21,721 bases of DNA from Sphingomonas sp. GTDB taxonomy: Bacteria; Pseudomonadota; Alphaproteobacteria; Sphingomonadales; Sphingomonadaceae. Below the pieces are notes generated by a model that searched no databases, was not told the DNA's origin, and was given only the letters and a program-made list of their open reading frames with translations. Location: assembly GCA_019747165.1 (NCBI GenBank), contig JAIERC010000131.1:1-21721 (forward strand), given 5' to 3'. Every line of letters starts with the position of its first letter. Position 1 is the stretch's first letter. Below are positions 7,783-16,379 of this stretch, piece by piece. Made by a program: the position numbers and the translations under genes.

Positions 7783-8565
7783 TCAAACCCGCTTGCCACC
7801 GTCGATGCGGATGCATTCGGCGTTGATATAGTCATTTTCGATGATGAACTGCGTCAGATGCGCGACTTCCTCTGCCGTGCCGAAGCGCTTCGGATAGAGC
7901 ACATGCGCCAGTGATTGTGCGGCGCGGCGTTCGGCATCGGCGTACTTGGCAGGGTCGTCACCCATCGTCATCGGGGTCAGGATCAGGCCGGGCACGATCG
8001 TGTTGACGCGTATCCCGAACGGCGCGAGATCGCGGGCAAGCGGTAATGTCATGCCGGTGATCGCCGCCTTGGATGCGCTATAGCCCACCGTACCCGCCGG
8101 CCCCTGATAGGCGGCGACCGACGAGACGTTGATGATGATGCCGCGATTGTCGTCCGCATCGAGCGGGGCATTGTGGCGCATCTGGTCTGCGCACAGCCGC
8201 GCGACGTTGAAGCTGCCAGTCAGGTTGATGTCGATGTTGCGGGTGAAGGCACGCATCGGCATCGGTCCGTCATCGCCGATGGTGCGCTTCAGCGACACGA
8301 TACCGGCGAAGTTGCAGCAGATATGGATATCGCCGAACCGAGTGGCGGTTGCCTCGATCGCGGCGGCGACATCGGCTTCGCCGGTGACGTCGGTTTCATG
8401 AAAGACCGCCCCGTCGCCCAGGTTGCGCGCCAACGTGGAGCCCAGGTCCGCGTTGCGATCGAGGATCGCCATCGCCACCCCTTGCCGGTGGAGCCGCTGC
8501 GCAACCGCCCGGCCCATGCCCGATGCGCCGCCGGTGATGATCGCCGTCTTGCCCGCAAGTTCCAT
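7783..8565 (-). CDS. HSD10-type short-chain 3-hydroxyacyl-CoA dehydrogenase
   Basis: A 260-residue classical SDR resembling type II 3-hydroxyacyl-CoA dehydrogenase (HSD17B10), which oxidises (S)-3-hydroxyacyl-CoA, including 2-methyl-3-hydroxybutyryl-CoA, with NAD+. Motifs are TGGASGMG (11-18), Asp36 after strand beta2 (NAD+ preference), CNFAG (84-88, a variant of NNAG), catalytic Ser149 in NVSSVAAY, and Tyr162/Lys166 in GYSASKAAI. The C-terminus ends IRIDGGKRV, normal for the family. I chose ATG 8565 because it shares one base with the stop of the upstream MaoC gene (TGATG), giving a normal-length N-terminus MELAGKTAIITGG. The same frame stays open further upstream, but that part overlaps the MaoC gene. 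It is the last gene of the minus-strand operon. Confidence 0.93.
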   Translation of the reverse strand: MELAGKTAIITGGASGMGRAVAQRLHRQGVAMAILDRNADLGSTLARNLGDGAVFHETDVTGEADVAAAIEATATRFGDIHICCNFAGIVSLKRTIGDDGPMPMRAFTRNIDINLTGSFNVARLCADQMRHNAPLDADDNRGIIINVSSVAAYQGPAGTVGYSASKAAITGMTLPLARDLAPFGIRVNTIVPGLILTPMTMGDDPAKYADAERRAAQSLAHVLYPKRFGTAEEVAHLTQFIIENDYINAECIRIDGGKRV

Positions 8566-9431
8566 CAGGGCTCGCCGATCAGGCAGCGGCCATTGTTGAT
8601 CACCACCACGCCACGCTCTTCGGCCGATGCGCGAAAGGATATCGTGTCGCCATCGCGCCACATCTCGACCACGAGGGTCTCGCCGGGGAAGACGGGGGCC
8701 GAGAAGCGGACGTCGAACTGGCGGATCAGCTCGGGGTGGTAATCGCACAACGTCTTGACGATGGCGTGGCAGCAGATGCCGTAAGTACATAGTCCGTGTA
8801 GGATCGGCCGATCGAACCCCGCGGCGCGCGCCGCTTCCGGGTCGGCGTGGAGGATGTTGCGGTCCCCCAGCAGCCGGTAGAAGAGCGGCTGGACCGGCGT
8901 GGTGGGCATCACGCAGCGATGATCGGGCGCGCGGTCGGGCAGGGGGTGGGGCGCGGGCGCGGTGCCGCTGTCGCCGCTTGTGGCGCTGAAGCCGCCATCG
9001 CCGCGCGCGAAATGCGTCGTCTCCAGCGTGCAGAGCGGCTCGTTGGTATCGGCCAGCCGGATCGCGATTTCGGAGACGATGATCGCGCCCTTGCCCGCGC
9101 CCTTGTCATACACGCCCTTGGTGCGGGTGTTGACCAGCAGGCCGGCGCTGACCGGCAATGGGCGGTGCAGCGTCAGTTTCTGCTCGCCGTGCAGGATCAG
9201 CGCGTAGTTGACGCCGAGCGTGCGGATATCACGCGCGCCCGATGCGATGACGGTGGCGAGCGTCGGCAAGGCGACGAGGTTCTTTTCATAAACGAACGCC
9301 AGTTCCTCCGCGTCGAGCGGATCGCGCGCCATGCCGACCGAGAGCGCGTAGAGCATCGTCTTGGCATCATCATAGGCATAAGGCAGGTCGTCATCATGCG
9401 CGGCCATGGCGGCGGTGTAATCTATCGGCAT
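8565..9431 (-). CDS. MaoC-family 2-enoyl-CoA hydratase 2 (double hot-dog) with intact active-site motif
   Basis: A 288-residue double hot-dog protein like hydratase 2 of peroxisomal multifunctional enzyme 2, which hydrates trans-2-enoyl-CoA to (3R)-hydroxyacyl-CoA. The C-terminal half keeps the D-x-N-x-x-H signature in LLGDRNILHADP, followed by GFDRPILHGLCTYG, so unlike the MaoC at the left edge it should be catalytically competent. A Gly/Pro-rich linker joins the halves. I chose ATG 9431 (MPIDYTAAM), with GGAG nine bases upstream (9441-9444). In-frame ATGs at 9455 and 9470 are open but would overlap the thiolase gene. The gap to the thiolase stop is 16 bases. A product of this enzyme would suit the 17beta-HSD4-type SDRs in the window. 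Confidence 0.92.
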   Translation of the reverse strand: MPIDYTAAMAAHDDDLPYAYDDAKTMLYALSVGMARDPLDAEELAFVYEKNLVALPTLATVIASGARDIRTLGVNYALILHGEQKLTLHRPLPVSAGLLVNTRTKGVYDKGAGKGAIIVSEIAIRLADTNEPLCTLETTHFARGDGGFSATSGDSGTAPAPHPLPDRAPDHRCVMPTTPVQPLFYRLLGDRNILHADPEAARAAGFDRPILHGLCTYGICCHAIVKTLCDYHPELIRQFDVRFSAPVFPGETLVVEMWRDGDTISFRASAEERGVVVINNGRCLIGEP

Positions 9432-9447
9432 GTCGCGACGCTCCGGG

Positions 9448-10647
9448 TCATCCATGCAGCCCGAAAACATTGACGCTGCACACGTTCATCGATGGCTCGC
9501 CGCCCAGATTGTGGGTGAGGCCGAGCGACGGGCTGGCCAATTGTCGGCTGCCCGCGCGGCCGAGCAGCTGCAGATACACCTCATACATCATCCTGAGGCC
9601 ACTCGCGCCGATGGGGTGGCCGAAGCATTTCAGCCCACCATCGATCTGGCAGGGATTGGCCCCGCCGGCATCGAACCGCCCGTCGAGCACGTCGCGCACC
9701 GCGCCGCCCTCGGCCGAGATGAACAGATCCTCCATCGCCACCAGTTCGGTGACGGAGAAACAGTCATGCACCTCCATCAGGTCGATCTGCGCGCCGGGGT
9801 TGGTCACGCCCGCTTCGGCATAGGCGTTGCGCGCGGCGATACGGGTGGTGTGGAAATAGCTGCCGTCCCAGCCATTGCTCTGCGATTCAAAGCCGTTGGA
9901 GACGCTGAGCTGCATCGCCTTGATCGCGACCAGATCGGTCTTGCCGAGCGCGCGGGCAATGTCGGGCGTGGTGACGATCGCCGCCGCTGACCCGTCCGAG
10001 ACGCCGCAGCAATCATAGAGTCCCAGGGGTTGGGCGATCATCCCCGCCGCCAGCACTTGCTCGATCGTCACTGCTTTGCGCAGATGCGCCTTGGGATTGG
10101 CGACCCCGTTGGCGTGGCTCTTGACCGAAACATGCGCCATCGCGCGCTTGAGATCGGCGGCATCGACGCCGTGCTTGGCGCAATAGGCAGTGGCGAGCTG
10201 CGCGAAATTCCCGGCGTTCGAGCCGCTCGGCGCCCACATCGGCGCAAGGCCGCCGGGGTAGCGCGGCGGCAAGCCACCAAAGCCCACGTCCTTGAGTTTC
10301 TCAACCCCGATTGCGAGCGCGATATCGACCGCGCCACTCGCCACTGCATAAGCAGCACCGCGCAATGCCTCGGAGCCGCCTGCGCAGAAATTCTCGACGC
10401 GAGTGACGGCGATGTTGGGCAGGCGCAGCGCCACCGAGAGCGGCGCGCCACCCTTGCCCATGCCGACCATGTCGTCATGATGCGCAAACCAGGCCGCGCC
10501 GATATCCTTCTTCTCGATCCCCGCGTCGGTGATCGCCTCAGTGAAGCTCTCGACCAGCAAATCCTCCGCGCTGCAGTCCCAGCGTTCGCCGAAGCGCGAG
10601 CAGCCCGCGCCGAGGATGACAACCTTGTCCTTGATGCCCGTTGCCAT
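9448..10647 (-). CDS. SCP2/SCPx-type thiolase (lipid-transfer-protein-like acyl-CoA acyltransferase)
   Basis: A 399-residue thiolase-superfamily protein of the SCP2-thiolase branch, without the C-terminal sterol-carrier domain. It has the nucleophile region VENFCAGGSEAL (Cys88), the branch-typical EVHDCFSVTEL (His294) and GGLKCFGHPIGASG (Cys341, His344). Such enzymes cleave 3-ketoacyl-CoA, and relatives (Ltp2) that pair with a DUF35 protein instead perform retro-aldol cleavage of steroid side chains. The gene immediately upstream in the operon encodes a DUF35-containing fusion only 3 bases away, so the two proteins probably form a complex. The start ATG 10647 is the first sensible Met (MATGIKDKVVILGAG). 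Whether the chemistry is thiolysis or retro-aldol cleavage cannot be decided, though an intact Cys favours thiolysis. Confidence 0.92.
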   Translation of the reverse strand: MATGIKDKVVILGAGCSRFGERWDCSAEDLLVESFTEAITDAGIEKKDIGAAWFAHHDDMVGMGKGGAPLSVALRLPNIAVTRVENFCAGGSEALRGAAYAVASGAVDIALAIGVEKLKDVGFGGLPPRYPGGLAPMWAPSGSNAGNFAQLATAYCAKHGVDAADLKRAMAHVSVKSHANGVANPKAHLRKAVTIEQVLAAGMIAQPLGLYDCCGVSDGSAAAIVTTPDIARALGKTDLVAIKAMQLSVSNGFESQSNGWDGSYFHTTRIAARNAYAEAGVTNPGAQIDLMEVHDCFSVTELVAMEDLFISAEGGAVRDVLDGRFDAGGANPCQIDGGLKCFGHPIGASGLRMMYEVYLQLLGRAGSRQLASPSLGLTHNLGGEPSMNVCSVNVFGLHG

Positions 10648-10650
10648 TGA

Positions 10651-12117
10651 TCAGTTCCCGTCCGGCTGGAGCAAAGTCGCTTTCCAGAAATAGCGCGTGT
10701 AATCGCGCGGGGCGTCGACGTCCTTGATCCGGAACACCATCCGTACCGCCATCCCGGTCTGGACATCGGCGCCGAGCACGTCGGCGATATCCATCATCAG
10801 CCGTCCGCCTTCAGGGAAAGTGATCATCCCGTAATAGTTGGGCGGATCGGGGGTCAGTGCCATTCGGTCGGCGGACCAGGAGAGGATTTGTCCCTGCCGG
10901 TCCGCGAATTTATAGGGCTCCAGCGCGTCGATAGCGTGCCCGGTCTCGCCGAGCGCAATGCGACTGGCGGGGAACTGGACCTCGCCCGTCTCGCGGTGGC
11001 GGCCGCCGACAAAGCCGAGCAGCATGGCCCGGTTGCGATAGAGGCCCGACAGCGAGGTGCGCGTGTCGCGCTCCGCCTTTGGCCCCTTGTCCCAGTCGAT
11101 CAGGTCGCGGGTGGTGAGGTAGCGCAGATAATTTTGTTCGAGCACGCCGCCTGCCAGTTGATCGGCAAAGCGGCGCGCGGGGCGGAACCCGGCAATGGCG
11201 TCGGTGACTTCAAGGATGAACGCCTCACACCCCTGGCCGAAATCGACGACGAGGATTTTCTCGCCCGGCTGCGCGGTCTCCAGCGAGGCGGCGAGCAGCA
11301 TCAGCGCGTTGGCGGTGCCGAGATCGCCGATGGCGAGGCTGTGATCGTCAACGACGGTCGCGCCTGACAGCCCGGCCTTGGCGGCGAGCGTGGCCGCTAG
11401 GCCCCGGAACGGACACGGCAGAATCAGCTTTACGATCTGGTCGGCAGCAATCCCGGCATCCCGCAGCACGGCGGCGATCGCACGGGGAACGAACTCGCCA
11501 TAGCCCTCCTCGCGCGCCCAGCGTTCTTCCCAGAGATACTCATACTCCGCCCCCGCCGCGCGGAAGCGATCGACGAAATCGATCGTCAGGCTGTGCCGAC
11601 CGATCAGCCGGGCGATGACCGGGCCGGTGCCGACCGTGATACAGGCCGCACCGTCGCCATAGGCCAGCTCCTGCGCGCTGGCGGCGCGGGCCTTGCGCTT
11701 TTCCGATGCGACGACCAGCGATGTCCCACCGCGCGCCGCCGCGCTGTCGATCGCCTGCAGCAGCGCGGTGGTCCCGGCGCGGCGGGTGCCGGTCTGGTCG
11801 CTGGCGCTGATCTCTTCACCCAATGTCAGCGCGGCGGCGACGATCCCGGCGTTCAGCCGATCGATGAACACGGGGGTGGTCGAGGCGAAGTGCAGCCCGC
11901 CGATGTGCGCGCGGTCATCGCCGGGGCCGAGACAGGCGCGCGCCGCCTCGACCGCCATCGTCACCGTATCCTCATCCCACCCGGCAAGCGCGCGTGTGCC
12001 CTTGCCATTTGCCTTTAGCCCCGGCGCGAGCCAGGCCTGCGCCTCAGCCACGGTCTTGCGGCACAGGCGACGGCGCGGGAGATAGGTCCCATAGCCCGTA
12101 ATTCCGACGTCTGGCAT
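10651..12117 (-). CDS. HMG-CoA synthase-like domain fused to a DUF35 OB-fold domain (catalytic residues replaced)
   Basis: A 488-residue protein with two parts. Residues 1 to about 330 have the thiolase fold of HMG-CoA synthase/KAS III proteins (start PDVGITGYGTYLPRRRL, then AYGDGAACITVGTG near 152-165). Residues 350-488 look like a DUF35 domain (GEVQFPASRIAL, then an OB-fold ending in FWKATLLQPDGN). By eye alignment the HMGS nucleophile Cys falls at Arg112 in TGTRRAGTTALL, and the HMGS His near FHxPF falls at Pro234 in LILPCPF. The four Cys of a DUF35 zinc ribbon are also absent (GFVGGRHRETGEV). I infer a structural or CoA-channel partner for the adjacent thiolase rather than an HMG-CoA synthase. 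ATG 12117 is chosen because it overlaps the ligase stop by one base; a longer open frame upstream overlaps the ligase. Confidence 0.85.
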   Translation of the reverse strand: MPDVGITGYGTYLPRRRLCRKTVAEAQAWLAPGLKANGKGTRALAGWDEDTVTMAVEAARACLGPGDDRAHIGGLHFASTTPVFIDRLNAGIVAAALTLGEEISASDQTGTRRAGTTALLQAIDSAAARGGTSLVVASEKRKARAASAQELAYGDGAACITVGTGPVIARLIGRHSLTIDFVDRFRAAGAEYEYLWEERWAREEGYGEFVPRAIAAVLRDAGIAADQIVKLILPCPFRGLAATLAAKAGLSGATVVDDHSLAIGDLGTANALMLLAASLETAQPGEKILVVDFGQGCEAFILEVTDAIAGFRPARRFADQLAGGVLEQNYLRYLTTRDLIDWDKGPKAERDTRTSLSGLYRNRAMLLGFVGGRHRETGEVQFPASRIALGETGHAIDALEPYKFADRQGQILSWSADRMALTPDPPNYYGMITFPEGGRLMMDIADVLGADVQTGMAVRMVFRIKDVDAPRDYTRYFWKATLLQPDGN

Positions 12118-13643
12118 CAGGCTGTATCCCGTCCCCAATAATCCTGCCGCAGCACGCCTTTCAGCAATTTGCCTGCATCCGATCGCGGCATGATATCGAT
12201 GAAATCGACCGAACGCGGGCATTTGACAGCCGAAATCCGCGCGCGGCAATGGGCGATCAGGTCATCCCTCAGGGCTTCCGACGCCAGCACTCCTGCGCGG
12301 AGCTCGATAACTGCTTTCACCTCCTCGCCAAAATCGCGGTTGGGCACGCCGATGACGGCGACATCGGCGACGGCGGGGTGGCTGCGCAGTGCCTCCTCGG
12401 CTTCAGCCGGGTAGATGTTCACACCGCCCGAATTGATGACGAAGCTCTTGCGATCGACCAGATAGAGATAACCCTCCTCATCGACCCGCCCGATATCGCC
12501 GAGCGTCACCCAACCCTCAGGATGCGTTGCCGCCTCGAGCTTCTCGGGCGCGTTGTGATAAGCGAATCGCGGGCCATTGCCGAAATAGACATCCCCGACC
12601 GCGCCGACCGGCAGCTCAGCGCCGTCCTCCCCGACGATATGCAGCTCGCCCATGATCGCGCGGCCGACCGATCCGGGGTGCGTCAGCCATTCTTCGCTGT
12701 CGATATAGGTCGCGCCGATGCCTTCGGTGCCGCCATAATATTCGGTCACGATCGGCCCGAACCAGTCGATCGCCGCCTGTTTCAGATCGATTGGACAGGG
12801 GGCCGCAGCATGGATCACGCGGCGCAGGCTCGATACGTTATATTGTGCGCGCACCGCGTCGGGCAGGTCGAGCAAGCGGCGCAGCATGGTCGGCACCAAT
12901 TGGACGTGCGTAACCCGGTATCGGTCGATTGCGGCGAGCAGGGGTTCGGCCTCAAACTTGGCGAGCGCAATCACGCTGCCGCCGAGCCGGTTGACCGCCA
13001 GGACCGCGCGCAAAGGTGCTGCATGATAGAGCGGGGCGGGCGAGAGATAGACGGTGTGCTCGTCCATCACATGCCGCTCGCGATAGATGGCCGCGAGTGG
13101 TTCCTCTCCGAAACGGACGGTACCGATTGCTTTCTTGATGCCCTTGGGCCGCCCGGTCGTGCCCGACGAATAGAGCATCGCCGATCCTTCCAGCGCATCG
13201 GGTGCCGGGGTGGCAGGATAGTCAGCGATCACATCGCGCCACGCCGCAAAACCGTCCTGCGGCGCGTCCACCGTCAGCCAGTGTCGGACCGTCCCCAGTC
13301 CCGCACGAACCGATCGCCAAAGATCAATGAACCGGTCGCTGGTGGCAATGAGCTGTGCGCTTGAATCGCTGGCCATGTATGCCGCTTCGTCCGGCATCAG
13401 GTGGGTGGGAATCAGCGTATAGTAGAGCCCGGATCGCTGCGCCGCCCAGACGAGTGCGATAAGCGCCGCCCGGTTCTCGATCATCATTGCGACATGGTCT
13501 CCGTGCCGCAGCCCCAGCGCGTGGAATGCATGGCCGGTACGGCAGGAAAGATCCTCCAGCGCGCGGTAGCTCAACGCGTCGCCACCAATTAGGTGGAACG
13601 CGACTTTATCGGAGTCGGTAATCGCTCGGCTGATCGCATTCAT
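12117..13643 (-). CDS. AMP-dependent acyl-CoA ligase (class I adenylate-forming enzyme)
   Basis: A 508-residue acyl- or aryl-CoA ligase. Motifs are the P-loop YSSGTTGRPKG (158-168), TEYYGGTEGIG, the hinge region TLGDIGRVDEEGYLYLVDRK, NSGGVNIYPAEAEEAL, and a C-terminal catalytic lysine in SDAGKLLKG (Lys492). The acid substrate is unknown. It shares the AAPCPxxLKQAxIDWxGP block with the ligase at the right edge (20668 onward), so the two are paralogues, whereas the FATP-type enzyme at 1698 is a different branch. ATG 13643 is chosen because it makes a four-base ATGA overlap with the hydrolase stop; an open frame further upstream has no family similarity. The C-terminal end overlaps the HMGS-like gene by one base. 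Confidence 0.92.
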   Translation of the reverse strand: MNAISRAITDSDKVAFHLIGGDALSYRALEDLSCRTGHAFHALGLRHGDHVAMMIENRAALIALVWAAQRSGLYYTLIPTHLMPDEAAYMASDSSAQLIATSDRFIDLWRSVRAGLGTVRHWLTVDAPQDGFAAWRDVIADYPATPAPDALEGSAMLYSSGTTGRPKGIKKAIGTVRFGEEPLAAIYRERHVMDEHTVYLSPAPLYHAAPLRAVLAVNRLGGSVIALAKFEAEPLLAAIDRYRVTHVQLVPTMLRRLLDLPDAVRAQYNVSSLRRVIHAAAPCPIDLKQAAIDWFGPIVTEYYGGTEGIGATYIDSEEWLTHPGSVGRAIMGELHIVGEDGAELPVGAVGDVYFGNGPRFAYHNAPEKLEAATHPEGWVTLGDIGRVDEEGYLYLVDRKSFVINSGGVNIYPAEAEEALRSHPAVADVAVIGVPNRDFGEEVKAVIELRAGVLASEALRDDLIAHCRARISAVKCPRSVDFIDIMPRSDAGKLLKGVLRQDYWGRDTA

Positions 13644-14599
13644 GCGGGCGTGCTTTCGCACCTCATCGCCTTGGCCAGCGCGTGGATGGCGTCGCCCATA
13701 TGCCGCTGGCTGACATCGGCCTGCGGGGTGAAGGCGAAGGAGCCGTGATAGGTGCCGGGATAGCAATGCAATTCCGTAGTGACACCCGCTTGCATCAGCC
13801 GTCGGGCATAATCGATCCCCTCGTCGCGCAGCAGGTCATGTTCCTCGACCGAGATAAACGCCGGGGGCAGGCCCGACAGATCAGCGGCGCGCGCGGGGGA
13901 GGCATGGCCGGGGACGTCACCGGTTATGTTTGAGAGATAGCTTTGCCATGATCGCTGCGAAAGATCGCGATTCCACACGCGCGGATCGGTCGTCGCCAGC
14001 GCCGAGGGCGTTTCCAGGCGGTTGTCGATCACCGGGATCATCAGCAGCTGAAAGCGGATTGGGGGTAGTCCCTGATCGCGCGCCCGCAGCGCCAGCGCCG
14101 CCGCGATGCAGCCGCCCGCGCTGGCCCCGCCGACCGCGAGACGCCCGGCATCCAGCCCCAATGCGCTGGCCTGCTCCTGCGCCCACACGAGCATCGCCAC
14201 CGCATCGTCGATCGCGGCGGGATAGGGGTGTTCTGGGATCAGCCGGTAATTGACCGACAGCACCGCGCAGCCCGATCGATTGGCGATGTCGAGGCACATC
14301 GGATCGCCGTTCGACAGCCGCCCCATGAAAAAGCCGCCGCCGTGGAACCACAGCATCACCGGCAGCGGATCTCTTTCTTTGCGTTCGGTCGGGCGATAGA
14401 GTTGGCCGGTGACCGCGCGGTCGCGGGTGTTGACCGATACCCGCTCGAACAGCGCAGGATCGACCAGCGGCCCTATCTTTGCGAGCATTGCATCCATGCC
14501 ATCCCGCGCCTGTTCGAAGGACTGGTCGGCAAACCGCCCGGCGCGCGATTGCTCGAGCGCCGCCCGCAGTTCGGGGTCGATGGCGTTGATGTCGATCAT
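13640..14599 (-). CDS. Alpha/beta hydrolase, hormone-sensitive lipase (HSL) family esterase
   Basis: A 319-residue serine hydrolase of the HSL family, cytosolic (no signal peptide seen). The oxyanion-hole motif HGGGF lies at 86-90, the nucleophile Ser160 in GGASAGG, Asp255 in EEHDLLRDEG and His285 in YPGTYHG; the family sequence YRLIPEHPYPAAIDD is also present. It should cleave a carboxylic ester or lactone, and its place just before a CoA ligase suggests it releases the acid that is then activated. Four-base ATGA overlaps link it to the SDR upstream and the ligase downstream. A second HSL-type hydrolase, with a different oxyanion motif, starts the operon at 18414. Confidence 0.93.
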   Translation of the reverse strand: MIDINAIDPELRAALEQSRAGRFADQSFEQARDGMDAMLAKIGPLVDPALFERVSVNTRDRAVTGQLYRPTERKERDPLPVMLWFHGGGFFMGRLSNGDPMCLDIANRSGCAVLSVNYRLIPEHPYPAAIDDAVAMLVWAQEQASALGLDAGRLAVGGASAGGCIAAALALRARDQGLPPIRFQLLMIPVIDNRLETPSALATTDPRVWNRDLSQRSWQSYLSNITGDVPGHASPARAADLSGLPPAFISVEEHDLLRDEGIDYARRLMQAGVTTELHCYPGTYHGSFAFTPQADVSQRHMGDAIHALAKAMRCESTPA

Positions 14600-15513
14600 G
14601 TGCCCTGCTCAACCGGCACGTCATAGATCGCCGGGCCGGCATCGCGGCCATGCGCCATCCAGCGCGCGCCCTTCATGTCGTCGATCGCATCGAGTTGCGC
14701 GATGACGTCTTCGACGCTGATGTCGTGCCGCGCGTCAAAGGATTTGCCAAAGCCTTGCATCGCCTCCACCCGCGCGAAATTGCCGCCCATCGCCGAATAG
14801 ACCCGGCCATTGTGGCGGCATTGGTTGCTCGCCAGATAGGTGACCATCGGCTCGACCACCTCGGGCCGCCAGGTCCAGCCCGATCGCCCTTCGAACAGAT
14901 GCGCCGACATCCGCGTCTTGGCAGCAGGTGACACCACATTGACCTTGATGCCGAGCGGTTCGCCTTCATGCGCCAGGCTCTTGGCGAGCCCGATGATGCC
15001 GGCCTTGGCAGCGCAATAGGGTGCAACCTCGTGCACGCCCCACATCCCCGCCGCCGACGCGGTCATCACCACCCGACCATATTGCTTGGCCTTCATGATC
15101 GGCCAGGCAGCGTGGACCACACTGATCGTGCCGAACAGATGGACGTCGATCACTGCCCTGAAATCGTCGAGCGTCAGCGCGTCGAACGCCCCGGACCGGC
15201 CATTGCCCGCGTTGCAAATGACCGCATCGACGGTGCCATAGGTTTCAAGCACCTGCGTCACGATGCCTCGGGCGGATGCCGCATCGCCCACGCTGCCGAC
15301 ATTGGCGACCGCCTCGCCGCCCTTGGCGCGGATTGCGTCGACCACCGCCTGCGCCACCGATGCATCGGCGCCGAAACCGTTCAGGCTGCCGCCGAGATCA
15401 TTGACCACCACCTGGGCCCCGCGAGCGGCCAGCGCCATCGCATAGGCGCGACCGATGCCGACCCCGGCCCCCGTCACGATCGCGACCTGACCCTCGAAGC
15501 TGACGTCCTGCAT
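14596..15513 (-). CDS. 17beta-HSD4-type short-chain dehydrogenase, second copy
   Basis: A 305-residue SDR, paralogous to the one at 750-1655, with a similar long VVNDLGGSLNG loop and C-terminal extension. Motifs are TGAGVGIG (14-21), Asp39 (NAD+ preference), CNAG (100-103, Cys in place of the first Asn), catalytic Ser153 in MTASAAG, and Tyr166/Lys170 in APYCAAKAG. The NNAG-to-CNAG change is tolerated in some SDRs. It probably oxidises a 3-hydroxyacyl-CoA or another secondary alcohol of the substrate; divergence from the first copy suggests a different intermediate. ATG 15513 shares one base with the stop of the crotonase gene (TGATG). The frame remains open upstream into the crotonase, but that part is not SDR-like. 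Confidence 0.92.
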   Translation of the reverse strand: MQDVSFEGQVAIVTGAGVGIGRAYAMALAARGAQVVVNDLGGSLNGFGADASVAQAVVDAIRAKGGEAVANVGSVGDAASARGIVTQVLETYGTVDAVICNAGNGRSGAFDALTLDDFRAVIDVHLFGTISVVHAAWPIMKAKQYGRVVMTASAAGMWGVHEVAPYCAAKAGIIGLAKSLAHEGEPLGIKVNVVSPAAKTRMSAHLFEGRSGWTWRPEVVEPMVTYLASNQCRHNGRVYSAMGGNFARVEAMQGFGKSFDARHDISVEDVIAQLDAIDDMKGARWMAHGRDAGPAIYDVPVEQGT

Positions 15514-16379
15514 CACTTGGCCTTTGCAAAGCGCGGGTTCTTCGCCGCGAACCCTGAATCGCGCAGGAAGGTCGGATCGGCGCGGATGCCGTACAGCTCC
15601 ATATTGTGGCTGTGCGACAATTGGTGGAGCGCGAAGCTGGTCTTCATCGCATTGACGCGGCCCTGATTGTCTTGCGCGGTGTTTACCGCTTCCTTGAGCA
15701 GCTTCAGCGCGAACATCGGTTTGCTCGCGATCCGCACCGCGAGCGCGAGCGTGGCGGCCTGCAGATCGGCGAGCGGGACGACATGGTTGACCATGCCCAG
15801 CCGGTGCGCCTCCGCCGCGCTGAAGGTTTCGGCGGTGAACAGGAATTCCTTGGCCTTGCGCACCCCCAGCTCCCAGGGGTGATTGAAAAATTCTGCGCCG
15901 CAAATGCCCATATTGACGGTGTTGTCGCAGAATTCGGCATTGTCGGCGGCCATGATGATGTCGCACGGCCACACCAGCATCAGCCCGCCGGCGATGCACT
16001 TGCCCTGTACCTCGGCGATGGTCGGCTTGGCGAAATTGCGCCAGCGCTCGCTGAAGCCGAGATAGACTTCCTTTTCGAAGCCCATATGACCCTCGGCCCC
16101 TTCGCAGGCATAGCCGCACCACAGGCCGACCGAGTCGAAATCGGCCATATTGCCCAGCCGGTCGTCCTCGCTCAGATCATGCCCAGCCGAAAAATGCGGG
16201 CCATTCGCGGCGAGGATCACGACTTTCACCGCGTCGTCCTCCGCTGCAAGGCGGAAGGCGCCGTCGAGTTCGTAAAGCAGCCGCGTATTCTGCGCATTGC
16301 GCTTGTCGGGGCGGTTGAGCGCGATGCGCACGACGCCGGGCGCGGGCGTTTCATAAGCAATGGTGTCGAAATCGGTCAT
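15513..16379 (-). CDS. Crotonase-fold protein lacking both canonical glutamates
   Basis: A 288-residue crotonase-superfamily member. The N-terminal NRPDKRNAQ and the oxyanion segments HFSAGHDLS (62-70) and KCIAGGLMLVWPCD (127-140) place it in the family. By eye alignment to rat enoyl-CoA hydratase, Glu144 corresponds to Met134 and Glu164 to Thr154, so the usual hydratase pair is missing. An insertion at about 73-112 separates the two segments. Glu163 in GICGAEFFNHPWELG is a possible alternative acid. Hydration is therefore doubtful; hydrolysis, isomerisation or C-C bond cleavage of a CoA ester are options within this superfamily. It overlaps the cupin stop by four bases (ATGA). Confidence 0.9.
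   Translation of the reverse strand: MTDFDTIAYETPAPGVVRIALNRPDKRNAQNTRLLYELDGAFRLAAEDDAVKVVILAANGPHFSAGHDLSEDDRLGNMADFDSVGLWCGYACEGAEGHMGFEKEVYLGFSERWRNFAKPTIAEVQGKCIAGGLMLVWPCDIIMAADNAEFCDNTVNMGICGAEFFNHPWELGVRKAKEFLFTAETFSAAEAHRLGMVNHVVPLADLQAATLALAVRIASKPMFALKLLKEAVNTAQDNQGRVNAMKTSFALHQLSHSHNMELYGIRADPTFLRDSGFAAKNPRFAKAK

Noticed and set aside
12249..13364. A plus-strand open frame of 371 codons opposite the acyl-CoA ligase.
   Set aside because: The opposite strand has a complete adenylate-forming enzyme with P-loop and catalytic Lys, and the antisense product has no recognisable domain.
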